7,522 nt of DNA from Deltaproteobacteria bacterium (GCA_016219165.1 JACRCB010000204.1:1-7522), one strand, 5' to 3'. Shown: positions 1 to 6,056, counted from the first letter of the stretch. Made by a program: numbers and translations. Notes: generated from the letters alone by a model not told the origin.

Positions 1-73
1 AGAAGGTAAAAGAAAGGACGAGGAAAACTATGAATCCCATTAACAGGGATGAATCCTTGTTGAAAACCTTCAC
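1..73 (-). CDS. Possible N-terminus of a leftward gene with a hydrophobic leader (partial)
   Basis: A minus-strand reading frame opens with GTG at 73-71 and stays open to the left edge (24 codons). It reads MKVFNKDSSLL, then MGFIVFLVLSFTF. The pattern of a short N-region with two lysines followed by a run of hydrophobic residues fits a signal peptide or first membrane helix. An in-frame ATG at 40-38 is an alternative start. Each start has an AGGA-type Shine-Dalgarno sequence upstream, but both are rather far away (about 13 nt). The main support is a sigma70-like promoter just upstream in the same orientation (123-151), which would give a leader of about 40 nt. The product cannot be named from so little. 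A competing reading is a plus-strand C-terminal tail ending at 101, which has no promoter or orientation support. Confidence 0.38.
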   Translation of the reverse strand, partial: MKVFNKDSSLLMGFIVFLVLSFTF

Positions 74-122
74 CGTTTTATCGGAATCCTCTGAAGTTTA
101 GAATCAAAAAAGTTAAGGGGGT

Positions 123-151
123 ATTTTAAACACAAATCAGGGAAAAATCAA
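123..151 (-). promoter_or_regulatory. Candidate sigma70 promoter facing the left edge
   Basis: Read on the minus strand, a TTGATT -35 box (plus 146-151) and a TAAAAT -10 box (plus 123-128) are separated by exactly 17 bp. The -10 box matches TATAAT at five of six positions and the -35 box matches TTGACA at four of six. The surrounding stretch (about 100-165) is much more AT-rich than the coding DNA. Transcription would start near 116 and enter the possible gene start at 73. This is seen in the sequence only; AT-rich DNA yields such matches by chance. Confidence 0.45.
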
Positions 152-180
152 GAACGTTTATATCGCAGGAGGGAACCCAG

Positions 181-238
181 CACCACTTTCCCGCCGCGAA
201 TGCCGGTTTTTCAGAAAAGCCGCTAACGGAAAGTGGTG
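181..238 (-). terminator. Compound stem-loop after the UroD-family gene; possible transcript end
   Basis: An 11-bp perfect inverted repeat (CACCACTTTCC at 181-191, complement at 228-238) encloses a second stem (CGGTTTTT at 204-211 against 215-222, one G-T wobble, 3-nt CAG loop). A further small 5-bp hairpin lies at 264-276, just past the stop codon of the UroD-family gene. The position, between the end of one leftward gene and a promoter for the next, suits a transcript end or a 3' stabilising structure. No T-tract follows the outer stem on either strand, so it is not a textbook intrinsic terminator, and Rho or another factor may be needed. Confidence 0.4.
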
Positions 239-279
239 ATGGGCATGTCCCTTCATCGTTTCGGCGCAGGTTGCGCTCT

Positions 280-1311
280 TTATTTTGCCTCGGAGGCCAT
301 TATGTTCAGGCTTTTAAGCGTAACACCCTTGGTCAGTCCGCACGAAGGCGCAACTATGTGCGGGGACTCCTTAAGCGCCCTCCGGGTCTCCGCCCTTATC
401 TCGTCTTCCCTTCCACCATCGAGTATGAGGGAACTCACGTTGCCCATGAGAAGATGTCCCGGCAGCGCCGCCATGAGACCCTTCAAAGACACGCAAGAAT
501 CAACGCTTATGCATTCGGCCCTCAACCCTTCGAGCTCTTTTCTCACGCCCATGAGAGGGCCGCACAGATGGACCATCACAGGGCAACCCATCCCGTGAAC
601 GGCGTCGGTAATCCTGTTTATGTAAGGAACGGCGAAAAGCGAAAAGAAATCCCTCCCCAGCAGGGCAACCGTTGAAAAAGGGTCGTCTATAAAGACCGCG
701 GTGGCGCCCGCGTCCACGAGCGAACGCGCGTATTCGACCGCCGTCAGGGAGAGGAAGGACAGAAAGGCATGGGCCTCCGCCGTCTCCCTCAAAAAGGCCT
801 TTAAAAGGGTCTTTGCGTCAATGAGGGCGGTAGCAAGGCTCAGCGGGGCCGTAATATCCGCTATAACCGGGATGTCGGGCTTCGTCTGCGAGAGCAGTCC
901 CATGCACTCGACAATGACCGGGAGAAGGCCGTCTTTTGCGGGGTTGAGATTCTTAAGTTTCTTCCATTCCCCCACTTCCTTGAGCGGGTAAGGCGGGATT
1001 CGGGGCCCGCCCCGCCACTCATCTATCTCCCCGCCGTAAGCCTCTGAGATGACCCTCATGGCAAAAGGAAGCCCCAGGTTTTCAATGCCGGTCCTGTCAT
1101 GGATAAAAAGGGAGAGTTCCGAGAGCCGCCGCGCGTCCTTAAAAAACTGCGGGTTTGCCGGGAGGTCTTCTTCTTTTGCCAGGTCTACCCCCGGGCCGGC
1201 CCGGAAAGAACCGGGCACTATTACAGGGGGTCTCTCTGCCGTGTGTCCGCCCCCTGCCGAAAGGGTCCTCAAAAACCTGTCTTTTTCACCTGTTTTGCTC
1301 AACGGTCGCAC
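280..1311 (-). CDS. UroD-superfamily protein of the MtaA/CmuA (corrinoid methyltransferase) type
   Basis: The protein is 343 aa, a full length for the family, with a probable cytoplasmic TIM-barrel fold. Visible landmarks are an N-terminal KDRFLRTL segment followed by RPPV (11-30), ADITAPLSLA (151-160), DAGATAVFIDDPFS (200-213), HLCG (248-251), GNVSS (290-294) and PSCGLT (322-327). His248, Cys250 and Cys324 match the H-x-C...C zinc site of MtaA/MtbA methylcobalamin:coenzyme M methyltransferases, which activates a thiol acceptor. The arginine-rich N-terminal motif of true heme-pathway uroporphyrinogen decarboxylase is not seen. The likely reaction is methyl transfer to or from a corrinoid; the substrate is unknown. 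The start is GTG at 1311-1309, overlapping the 3' end of lptD by 26 bp; TTG at 1302-1300 is a reasonable alternative, and neither has a strong Shine-Dalgarno sequence. The overlap suggests co-transcription and translational coupling with lptD. No corrinoid protein, MtaB-like protein or reductive activase is adjacent. The family call is firm; the reaction is inferred. Confidence 0.85.
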   Translation of the reverse strand: MRPLSKTGEKDRFLRTLSAGGGHTAERPPVIVPGSFRAGPGVDLAKEEDLPANPQFFKDARRLSELSLFIHDRTGIENLGLPFAMRVISEAYGGEIDEWRGGPRIPPYPLKEVGEWKKLKNLNPAKDGLLPVIVECMGLLSQTKPDIPVIADITAPLSLATALIDAKTLLKAFLRETAEAHAFLSFLSLTAVEYARSLVDAGATAVFIDDPFSTVALLGRDFFSLFAVPYINRITDAVHGMGCPVMVHLCGPLMGVRKELEGLRAECISVDSCVSLKGLMAALPGHLLMGNVSSLILDGGREDEIRAETRRALKESPHIVAPSCGLTKGVTLKSLNIMASEAK

Positions 1312-3451
1312 CCGCGCTCAACACGTCTCCTACGCCGTAAAGGTTGAAGGTCGCCATCACGACCTTTTCCGCGAGTTTTTCGGAGTAAAGAACCGTGGCG
1401 CTCCAGCACTGGTGTTTATACCATAGGGTGTAATCGCGCTCGATGGACCTTGTGTCTATAAATGAGTACATCTGCCTGAAACCGAGGGCAACAGAAGAAG
1501 TAGCCTGCCACTTCGCCCTCGCGTCGATGTATTTTGTCGAACCGCTTATGAGGTGGTATGCCATGGAGAATTCACTGCCCTTCGTATCGTTCAGGCCGGC
1601 CTCCGCGTTGTATTTTTCAAATCTGCCGTCATAGACGTTGTAGTCGCCCCTTGTCCTTAAAGACACCCACGCGGCGGGAGTGAATATCAACTCTCCGCTC
1701 AGGTCGGAAAAAGGGCGGGCGTTACCAGCCCGTGCCTCACGGACGTCGAATGTCTGGAAGAGGTCCATGTAAAGGATGTCCTGCTTCCCGCCGTCCGTAC
1801 TCTTCCCGGCAATGGTCGAGTTAAGGGAATAACGGAGGCTGTTTTCCGGCGGGATAGCGTCGAGGGCCGTAAAGTCCGGGAACCTTTCCTGACTGTAGGA
1901 GGGGATATAGGAATAGAGGAGCCTCGGCCTTATGGTATGGCGCATTTTTTCAAACCCAAACGCCCCTTCGAAGTAACGCACAAGTGTGGTCGCAGCGTCT
2001 ATATTGAACTCGTAAATGGACCTTGCCGGGTAGGATTCGCCGTTACCGCCGCCCACCCTGTAGGCGGTAAATCTCGGAGACACCGAGGGCGTCAGTTCGA
2101 AGGAATCCCACGGCTTAAGCGGAAGGGAGATGCGCGGCTTTATATCCACCCTCTCTCCATCCACACCCTTGCCCCTTTCGAAGTTTACAAACGACGAGTC
2201 GAGCGAGAAGAAAACCGGGGTGGAAAAAACCCTCCGGCTCTCGAGCGTGAAGGCCACCTCGGGCAGGACCTGCAAAACGGTGGAGTCATCTTTGAGAAAA
2301 AGGTTGTCAAAGACCCTCGCCTCCGCCGTAAGGTTATACCGCTCCCACCTCTTGTTTATCGAGGCCGTGCTCTCGAGGCTCTCGAGATAACTCCGGTCAT
2401 GGCCTTTCCGGTCTCTCGGAAAATCTATAAAATACTCGTCATCGCTTACCCTGTCGATATCCGCCTTCAGAACCATATCCCCGGCGAGGTATTCCCTGTG
2501 CATGGCTTTGAGTTCCCATCTGTTGCTCGCCGCGGAAAACGGCCTCAGAAAATTATCGGCGCGGCTTCTGAATTCCCTTACGCGGTCTATGTCGTTTTCG
2601 CCGAAGTGATAGAAGTAAAACTCGCCGTAACTCCCCTGAGTCCTGTAGTAGCGGTACTCAAGCCCCTGGCCCACGCCCCTTTTTGTCTCCACGTCGAGAT
2701 AGAACGTCGCGTCGGCAGAGTCGGAGATTGCCCAGAAAAAGGCGTTGTCCATCTTGGAACCCCTCAAGTCCGAATATCCGAAACTTGGCATGAGGAGACC
2801 GGTCTGCCTCTTCCTTTTCGCGGGCGCCAGGAAGTAAGGGGTATATAAAAGTGGGACGTCCTTTATGTAAAAAAAGGCGTTCTGCGCCTTAAGATACCCC
2901 TCGGCCTCCAATTGCGAATATCCGGAGCGGAAACTCCACGCGGGGGGCGCGCCCTCGGGGCAGTCGCATGTGGTAAAGACGGAGTTATCGGCGTCGAATG
3001 TCTGGGGGCCGGTCTTCCTGACCACGTCCCCGTAGATGTATACGTTGCCGTCGGTGAAAAAAAGCCTCCCGGAAACGGCAACTGCCGTATCCTTGTTTAT
3101 ATCCACGGTAAGGGTGTTCGACTTGAGATAATTGCCCTGGGAGGCGTCGTTGACTTGAACCCCGCCCCATGCCGCCGCGGCCCCGGCCTTCATATCCAGA
3201 ACCACCCTGTCCGCGGTCAGTGTTGTAGCGCCCTGAACAACAACGACGCTGCCTTCCGCATAATAGGTCTCTTCGTTCTTGTCGTAGGTTACGCTGTCGC
3301 CGGTTACCGTAACGGGCTCATCCTTTTTAAATAACCCCACGGTAGAGTCGCCGGCGGCGAAGGAGTTTACGCATCCAAGAAAAATATACAGGGAAAGGAC
3401 CAAGACTGAAAAGGCTTGTCCGATTCTCCTCTTGAAAGAAGCCTCAGCCAT
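1286..3451 (-). CDS. lptD: LPS-assembly outer-membrane protein LptD (OstA/Imp)
   Basis: LptD is the outer-membrane beta-barrel that, with the lipoprotein LptE, inserts lipopolysaccharide into the outer leaflet. The protein is 721 aa. A signal peptide is visible (basic KRR at 8-10, hydrophobic to about 26, likely signal peptidase I cleavage after Ala32). An LptA/OstA-like jellyroll follows (about 48-145; GDSVTYDKNEETYYAEGSV is typical), then the CDC cysteine pair before a P-x-W (162-172) and the barrel with YTPYFLAPAKRKRQTG (203-218). The HTIRPRLLYSY motif (505-515) is characteristic of LptD. A late cysteine sits in QCWS (681-684). The start is ATG at 3451-3449; a GAGGGG Shine-Dalgarno-like stretch lies about 15 nt upstream, which is loose. 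The gene stands 413 bp after folC behind its own candidate promoter, with a repeat element in the presumed leader. Its 3' end overlaps the UroD-family gene. LptE is not in the window. Confidence 0.96.
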   Translation of the reverse strand: MAEASFKRRIGQAFSVLVLSLYIFLGCVNSFAAGDSTVGLFKKDEPVTVTGDSVTYDKNEETYYAEGSVVVVQGATTLTADRVVLDMKAGAAAAWGGVQVNDASQGNYLKSNTLTVDINKDTAVAVSGRLFFTDGNVYIYGDVVRKTGPQTFDADNSVFTTCDCPEGAPPAWSFRSGYSQLEAEGYLKAQNAFFYIKDVPLLYTPYFLAPAKRKRQTGLLMPSFGYSDLRGSKMDNAFFWAISDSADATFYLDVETKRGVGQGLEYRYYRTQGSYGEFYFYHFGENDIDRVREFRSRADNFLRPFSAASNRWELKAMHREYLAGDMVLKADIDRVSDDEYFIDFPRDRKGHDRSYLESLESTASINKRWERYNLTAEARVFDNLFLKDDSTVLQVLPEVAFTLESRRVFSTPVFFSLDSSFVNFERGKGVDGERVDIKPRISLPLKPWDSFELTPSVSPRFTAYRVGGGNGESYPARSIYEFNIDAATTLVRYFEGAFGFEKMRHTIRPRLLYSYIPSYSQERFPDFTALDAIPPENSLRYSLNSTIAGKSTDGGKQDILYMDLFQTFDVREARAGNARPFSDLSGELIFTPAAWVSLRTRGDYNVYDGRFEKYNAEAGLNDTKGSEFSMAYHLISGSTKYIDARAKWQATSSVALGFRQMYSFIDTRSIERDYTLWYKHQCWSATVLYSEKLAEKVVMATFNLYGVGDVLSAGATVEQNR

Positions 3452-3547
3452 AAATAGATAACTCTGCCCCTCTAAAAAAGGAAGTGAAACGCGGGAACTT
3501 CTTTAGGGAACCTCTGAAAAATTGTACTTCTGGGGGAATCTTCGGGC

Positions 3548-3566
3548 ACCCACCCGAAGGGTGGGT
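3548..3566. repeat. GC-rich hairpin A within the intergenic element
   Basis: ACCCACCC (3548-3555) and GGGTGGGT (3559-3566) form a perfect 8-bp stem with a GAA loop. An overlapping alternative stem, TTCGGG (3541-3546) with CCCGAA (3553-3558), uses some of the same bases, so the two cannot form together. Confidence 0.75.
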
Positions 3567-3583
3567 CGGAAAGTTTCCCGCTT

Positions 3584-3610
3584 CCCGTTGCAATGCTTCG
3601 CAGCAACGGG
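3584..3610. repeat. Hairpin B within the intergenic element
   Basis: CCCGTTGC (3584-3591) pairs perfectly with GCAACGGG (3603-3610). The stem continues inward after an AA bulge as TGC/GCA around a TTC loop (3594-3602), and outward by T3583-A3611. No T-tract follows on either strand. Confidence 0.75.
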
Positions 3611-3637
3611 AGCCCTGTCCCTCCAAAGACTTTTAGA

Positions 3638-3654
3638 GGTGGGCTGTGCCCACC
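3638..3654. repeat. Hairpin C within the intergenic element
   Basis: GGTGGGC (3638-3644) and GCCCACC (3648-3654) form a perfect 7-bp stem with a TGT loop. An outer 7-bp stem, CTCCAAA (3621-3627) with TTTGGAG (3668-3674), encloses it, giving a two-tier structure. Confidence 0.75.
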
Positions 3655-3678
3655 AGAACTGAAAATTTTTGGAGAGAG

Positions 3679-3714
3679 TTTGAGAGAACCTTTTTATAAA
3701 AAGGTTCTCTCAAA
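3679..3714. repeat. Perfect 36-bp palindrome within the intergenic element
   Basis: The 18 bases TTTGAGAGAACCTTTTTA (3679-3696) are followed without a spacer by their exact reverse complement (3697-3714). As RNA this gives a long stem; as DNA it could extrude a cruciform or bind a dimeric protein. On the plus strand a run of seven T (3719-3725) follows four bases after the stem, so it could end transcription travelling rightward. On the minus strand, the direction of lptD, no T-tract follows. Confidence 0.8.
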
Positions 3715-3780
3715 ATAATTTTTCAGAGGTTCCTTAAAGGGATGCCCCGCGCCGCCAACACTTTCAGCCCGGGAAAAACA

Positions 3781-3809
3781 ATGATAAGGCCGCACAAAAG
3801 TTAACACAA
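3781..3809 (-). promoter_or_regulatory. Candidate sigma70 promoter for lptD
   Basis: On the minus strand, TTGTGT (plus 3804-3809) and TATCAT (plus 3781-3786) are 17 bp apart. The -10 box matches the consensus at five of six positions; the -35 box keeps only TTG plus spacing. It lies 3' of folC and points at lptD. The start site would be near 3775, giving a leader of roughly 320 nt that includes the whole intergenic element. An 8-bp inverted repeat (3786-3793 against 3836-3843) flanks the region. Read-through from folC remains possible. Confidence 0.4.
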
Positions 3810-3859
3810 GAGGACCGTTTTTACAACCTGATTCGGCGGCCTTGTCCTGACAGTCCCTA

Positions 3860-3880
3860 ACCCCTCAAAGACCCCTCAAA
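3860..3880. repeat. Short tandem duplication across the folC stop codon
   Basis: ACCCCTCAAA occurs at 3860-3869 and again at 3871-3880, one base apart (11-bp unit). On the coding strand, TTTGAGGGGT is repeated at the end of folC and the second copy supplies the TGA stop. Because 11 is not a multiple of three, losing one unit would end the protein at a nearby TAG, one residue shorter. Confidence 0.6.
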
Positions 3881-5157
3881 AAATAACCCCGAGCCTCGCC
3901 CACCGTGAATATACTGCCGGTAACGCACACGCAATCTTTTTCAGACGCCTCTTCCATGGCTTTCTTGCAGCCGTCTTTCACCTTTTCCCTTATTATGACC
4001 CTGCCGGAAAACCCTATGAGGATTTCCTTCAAGCCCCGGGTTGTTGCGCTTCTCTTGTAATCCGGGCGGGTGAGTATCACGGTATGGGCCAGCGGAAGAA
4101 GGGCCGAGAATATGCCGGATATATCCTTATCGGCCATTATGCCGACAACGAGTATAAGCCTCCTGAAAGAGAGTTCTCCGAGGGCGTCTCTAAGCGCCGC
4201 CGCCCCCTCGGGGTTGTGCGCGCAGTCGAGGATGACCAAGGGATTTTTCCTTACGGTCTCGAACCTCCCCGGCCATACAACCCTTTTAAGCCCCCTTCTT
4301 ACGGCGCCGTTGCCTATTGTGCAGCCCATGCGCTTAAGCGCCTCTATTGCCTTCAGCGCGCATGCGGCGTTCTTAAACTGATGCGGCCCCTTAAGGCCCA
4401 CGAAGAGCCTTCCAATCCGCGCCCCATCTCCGTAATAATCAAAGGAACCTCCATCGGACGGTGAAAACCCGAAATCCCTTCCGCTCAGATACAAAACCGC
4501 CTTCTTTCTTCTCGCGGTTTCTTTTATGACGCTTATGGCCCGCGGGTCTTCAACGCCCGCAACGCATACCCCTTGAGCCTTTATAATGCCCGCCTTTTCA
4601 AACGCTATGTCCTTTATCGTTTCTCCGAGGTAACGGGTATGGTCAAGGCCAACACTTGTTATCACTGAAACGAGCGGGACCGCCGCATTTACCGCATCCC
4701 ACCTTCCCCCCATCCCCACTTCAAGGACGGCCATGTCCACCGCCTTAGACCTGAAATGCTCGAATGCCATGGCCGTCGTGAACTCGAAAAAGGAAGGCGC
4801 AAGTGTGGGGGATGCTGGGTTCCCCGTTAGAAGAGACCGCACTACGGAGACAAGGCGGACGAGCTCTCTGTCCGTTATCTCGCATCCGTCCACCCTGATG
4901 CGCTCGTTGAACCTCGTTAGATGCGGGGACGTATAAAGCCCGACCCTGAGGCCAGATTCCTTCAGGATGGATGCTATCATCGAGGCGGTCGAACCTTTTC
5001 CGTTGGTGCCTCCGACGATGATGGACGGGTATGAGGCATGGGGACGATTGAGAAGCGCAACGAGACGCTCTATCCTCCGGAGTCCCGGCTTTATACCGAG
5101 CCCCTCCAGAGAAAAGAGGTAGTCGAGGGTGTTACCGCGGGAAGGCATCTTCCTCAA
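3865..5157 (-). CDS. folC: Bifunctional folylpolyglutamate synthase / dihydrofolate synthase
   Basis: FolC is a cytoplasmic Mur-ligase-family enzyme that uses ATP to add glutamate to dihydropteroate and/or to extend folate polyglutamate tails. The 430-aa length is typical. Landmarks: LDYLFSLEGLGIKPGL near the N-terminus (11-26), the P-loop GTNGKGS (50-56), YTSPHLTRFNERI (75-87), EVGMGGRWDAVN (146-157), SVGLDH (168-173), FEKAGIIK (186-193; Lys188 sits where the carbamylated lysine is expected), WPGRFE (295-300), DCAHNP (311-316; usually DGAHNP, but this second position varies) and TGS near the end (413-415). The longest start is TTG at 5157-5155; an in-frame ATG at 5148-5146 would shorten it by three residues. 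Only 5 bp separate it from accD, so it is surely in the same transcript. Its stop codon falls inside an 11-bp tandem repeat (3860-3880). Whether it has both activities cannot be told from sequence alone. Confidence 0.96.
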   Translation of the reverse strand: MRKMPSRGNTLDYLFSLEGLGIKPGLRRIERLVALLNRPHASYPSIIVGGTNGKGSTASMIASILKESGLRVGLYTSPHLTRFNERIRVDGCEITDRELVRLVSVVRSLLTGNPASPTLAPSFFEFTTAMAFEHFRSKAVDMAVLEVGMGGRWDAVNAAVPLVSVITSVGLDHTRYLGETIKDIAFEKAGIIKAQGVCVAGVEDPRAISVIKETARRKKAVLYLSGRDFGFSPSDGGSFDYYGDGARIGRLFVGLKGPHQFKNAACALKAIEALKRMGCTIGNGAVRRGLKRVVWPGRFETVRKNPLVILDCAHNPEGAAALRDALGELSFRRLILVVGIMADKDISGIFSALLPLAHTVILTRPDYKRSATTRGLKEILIGFSGRVIIREKVKDGCKKAMEEASEKDCVCVTGSIFTVGEARGYFLRGL

Positions 5158-5162
5158 AAGCC

Positions 5163-6002
5163 CTACTGCCTTAAAAGTGTCAGGAGTCTTGAAAGGGTGG
5201 ACTTTATCATCTTTCTATCCACTATCATGTCTATCAGCCCGTGCTCCATCAGGTACTCGGCCCTCTGGAACCCCTCGGGCAGTTTCTGCCTTATGGTCTC
5301 CTGAATGACCCTGGGGCCTGCAAACCCTATGAGGGCCCTCGGCTCCGCTATTATGACATCCCCGAGCATCGCAAAAGAGGCCGTAACGCCGCCGGTGGTC
5401 GGGTCCGTAAGGACCGTTATGTACGGGATACTCTCTTCTTTAAGCAGGGCTATGGCCGCGGAGGTCTTTGCCATCTGCAGCAGGGAGAATATCCCCTCCT
5501 GCATCCGTGCCCCCCCTGACGAGGTGAATACGATTACGGGGCATCTCTCCTTCTTCCCCTTTTCCAAAAGCCTCGTAATCTTTTCTCCAACAACACTCCC
5601 CATGCTTCCGCCCATGAAAGAGAACTCGAATACCGCCGCCATCGCCCTCTGCCCGGCTATCATCCCCTGCCCGGTGATAACCGCTTCGGAAGAGACGTTC
5701 TCGCTCCTTGCGGCCTTAAGCCTGTCTTTATATCTTTTCACGTCCTTGAAATCCAACACATCCACGGATTCGAGACGGCTGTCGAATTCCGAGAAAGTCC
5801 CTTCATCAAAAACGATGTCTATCCTCCTCCGGGCCGATATGCGGAAGTGGTAATCGCATTTTGGGCAGACGTCTAAGTTCCTCTCGACCTCTTTTTTGTA
5901 TATTATCTCGTTACAGTGCTCGCACTTGACCCAGAGCCCGTGCGGGACTCTTATGGTCTTATCCTCGCGCCTTGTAAACAGGTCTTTTTTAAACCACACC
6001 AT
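5163..6002 (-). CDS. accD: Acetyl-CoA carboxylase carboxyltransferase subunit beta
   Basis: AccD pairs with AccA to form the cytoplasmic carboxyltransferase that moves CO2 from biotin on AccB to acetyl-CoA, making malonyl-CoA for fatty-acid synthesis. The 279-aa protein has the N-terminal four-cysteine zinc ribbon of AccD (Cys27, Cys30, Cys46, Cys49). The crotonase-like domain follows, with FMGGSMGSVVGEK (129-141), SSGGARMQEG (161-170), TDPTTGGVTASFAMLGDV (199-216) and GFAGPRVIQ (226-234). The two Gly-Gly motifs form the oxyanion holes in this family. The start is ATG at 6002-6000, beginning MVWFKKD as in many homologues; the upstream Shine-Dalgarno sequence is weak. It lies 71 bp after trpA and 5 bp before folC, an order (trpBA-accD-folC) seen in many Proteobacteria. 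AccA, AccB and AccC are not in the window. Confidence 0.97.
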   Translation of the reverse strand: MVWFKKDLFTRREDKTIRVPHGLWVKCEHCNEIIYKKEVERNLDVCPKCDYHFRISARRRIDIVFDEGTFSEFDSRLESVDVLDFKDVKRYKDRLKAARSENVSSEAVITGQGMIAGQRAMAAVFEFSFMGGSMGSVVGEKITRLLEKGKKERCPVIVFTSSGGARMQEGIFSLLQMAKTSAAIALLKEESIPYITVLTDPTTGGVTASFAMLGDVIIAEPRALIGFAGPRVIQETIRQKLPEGFQRAEYLMEHGLIDMIVDRKMIKSTLSRLLTLLRQ

Positions 6003-6034
6003 ACGCCGCTCTACCGCCGGAATAAAGGTTTAGC

Positions 6035-6056
6035 CGGATATGCCCTTCAATATCCG
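6035..6056. repeat. Small hairpin between trpA and accD
   Basis: CGGATAT (6035-6041) pairs with ATATCCG (6050-6056) around an 8-nt loop in the 71-bp spacer. No T-tract follows on the minus strand, so a full terminator is unlikely. It could serve as an RNA processing or stability site that separates trp from accD expression. Confidence 0.4.

Larger units (their letters stand above)
3502..3740. mobile_element. MITE-like structured intergenic element with terminal inverted repeats
   Basis: The stretch is bounded by perfect 15-bp inverted repeats, GGAACCTCTGAAAAA at 3507-3521 and its complement at 3721-3735. Match continues outward as TTTA (3502-3505) and TAAA (3737-3740) with one mismatch between. 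A TA dinucleotide lies just outside each end (3504-3505 and 3737-3738), as expected for target-site duplication by IS630/Tc1-type transposases, although a 2-bp match is weak. It has no convincing coding frame. The interior is packed with hairpins: 3548-3566, 3584-3610, 3638-3654 (enclosed by a CTCCAAA stem at 3621-3627/3668-3674) and 3679-3714. A second, imperfect inverted pairing joins 3517-3533 with 3653-3670. It sits between a candidate promoter and the lptD start, so it would be transcribed as lptD leader. Whether other copies exist in the genome cannot be seen here; a structured non-mobile repeat is the alternative. Confidence 0.62.

Noticed and set aside
3..101. A plus-strand frame open from the left edge to TAG at 99-101, with ATG at 30 and an AGGA upstream
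   Set aside because: It could be a protein tail or a 23-codon peptide, but no motif supports it, every other gene is on the minus strand, and the minus-strand alternative has a promoter and a leader-like N-terminus.
181..238. Integron attC-like site
   Set aside because: The inverted repeat is paired like an attC, but no GTTRRRY core with a matching partner is present and there are no gene cassettes or integrase.
1937..2848. A 303-codon plus-strand open frame inside lptD
   Set aside because: It is fully antisense to a well-supported lptD with family motifs, has no recognisable domain and an irregular composition. Long antisense frames are common opposite G+C-rich genes.
3363..3377. Possible lipobox (FLGC, Cys27) at the LptD signal peptide
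   Set aside because: The -3 residue is Phe rather than Leu/Val/Ile, LptD proteins are not lipoproteins, and a normal signal peptidase I site lies a few residues later.
3444..3626. A 60-codon minus-strand frame just upstream of lptD
   Set aside because: It runs through hairpins A and B of the intergenic element, has no family motif and overlaps the lptD start; it reads as an accidental frame in a repeat.
4210..4227. DCAHNP instead of DGAHNP in FolC as a possible active-site change
   Set aside because: The second position of this motif varies in working enzymes (E. coli has Val there), and the Asp, His, Asn and Pro are intact.
5510..5516. Seven-C run (G7 on the coding strand) in accD
   Set aside because: It simply encodes the Gly-Gly of the SGGAR motif with GGG codons; shorter and less slip-prone than the trpB run, and the frame is intact.
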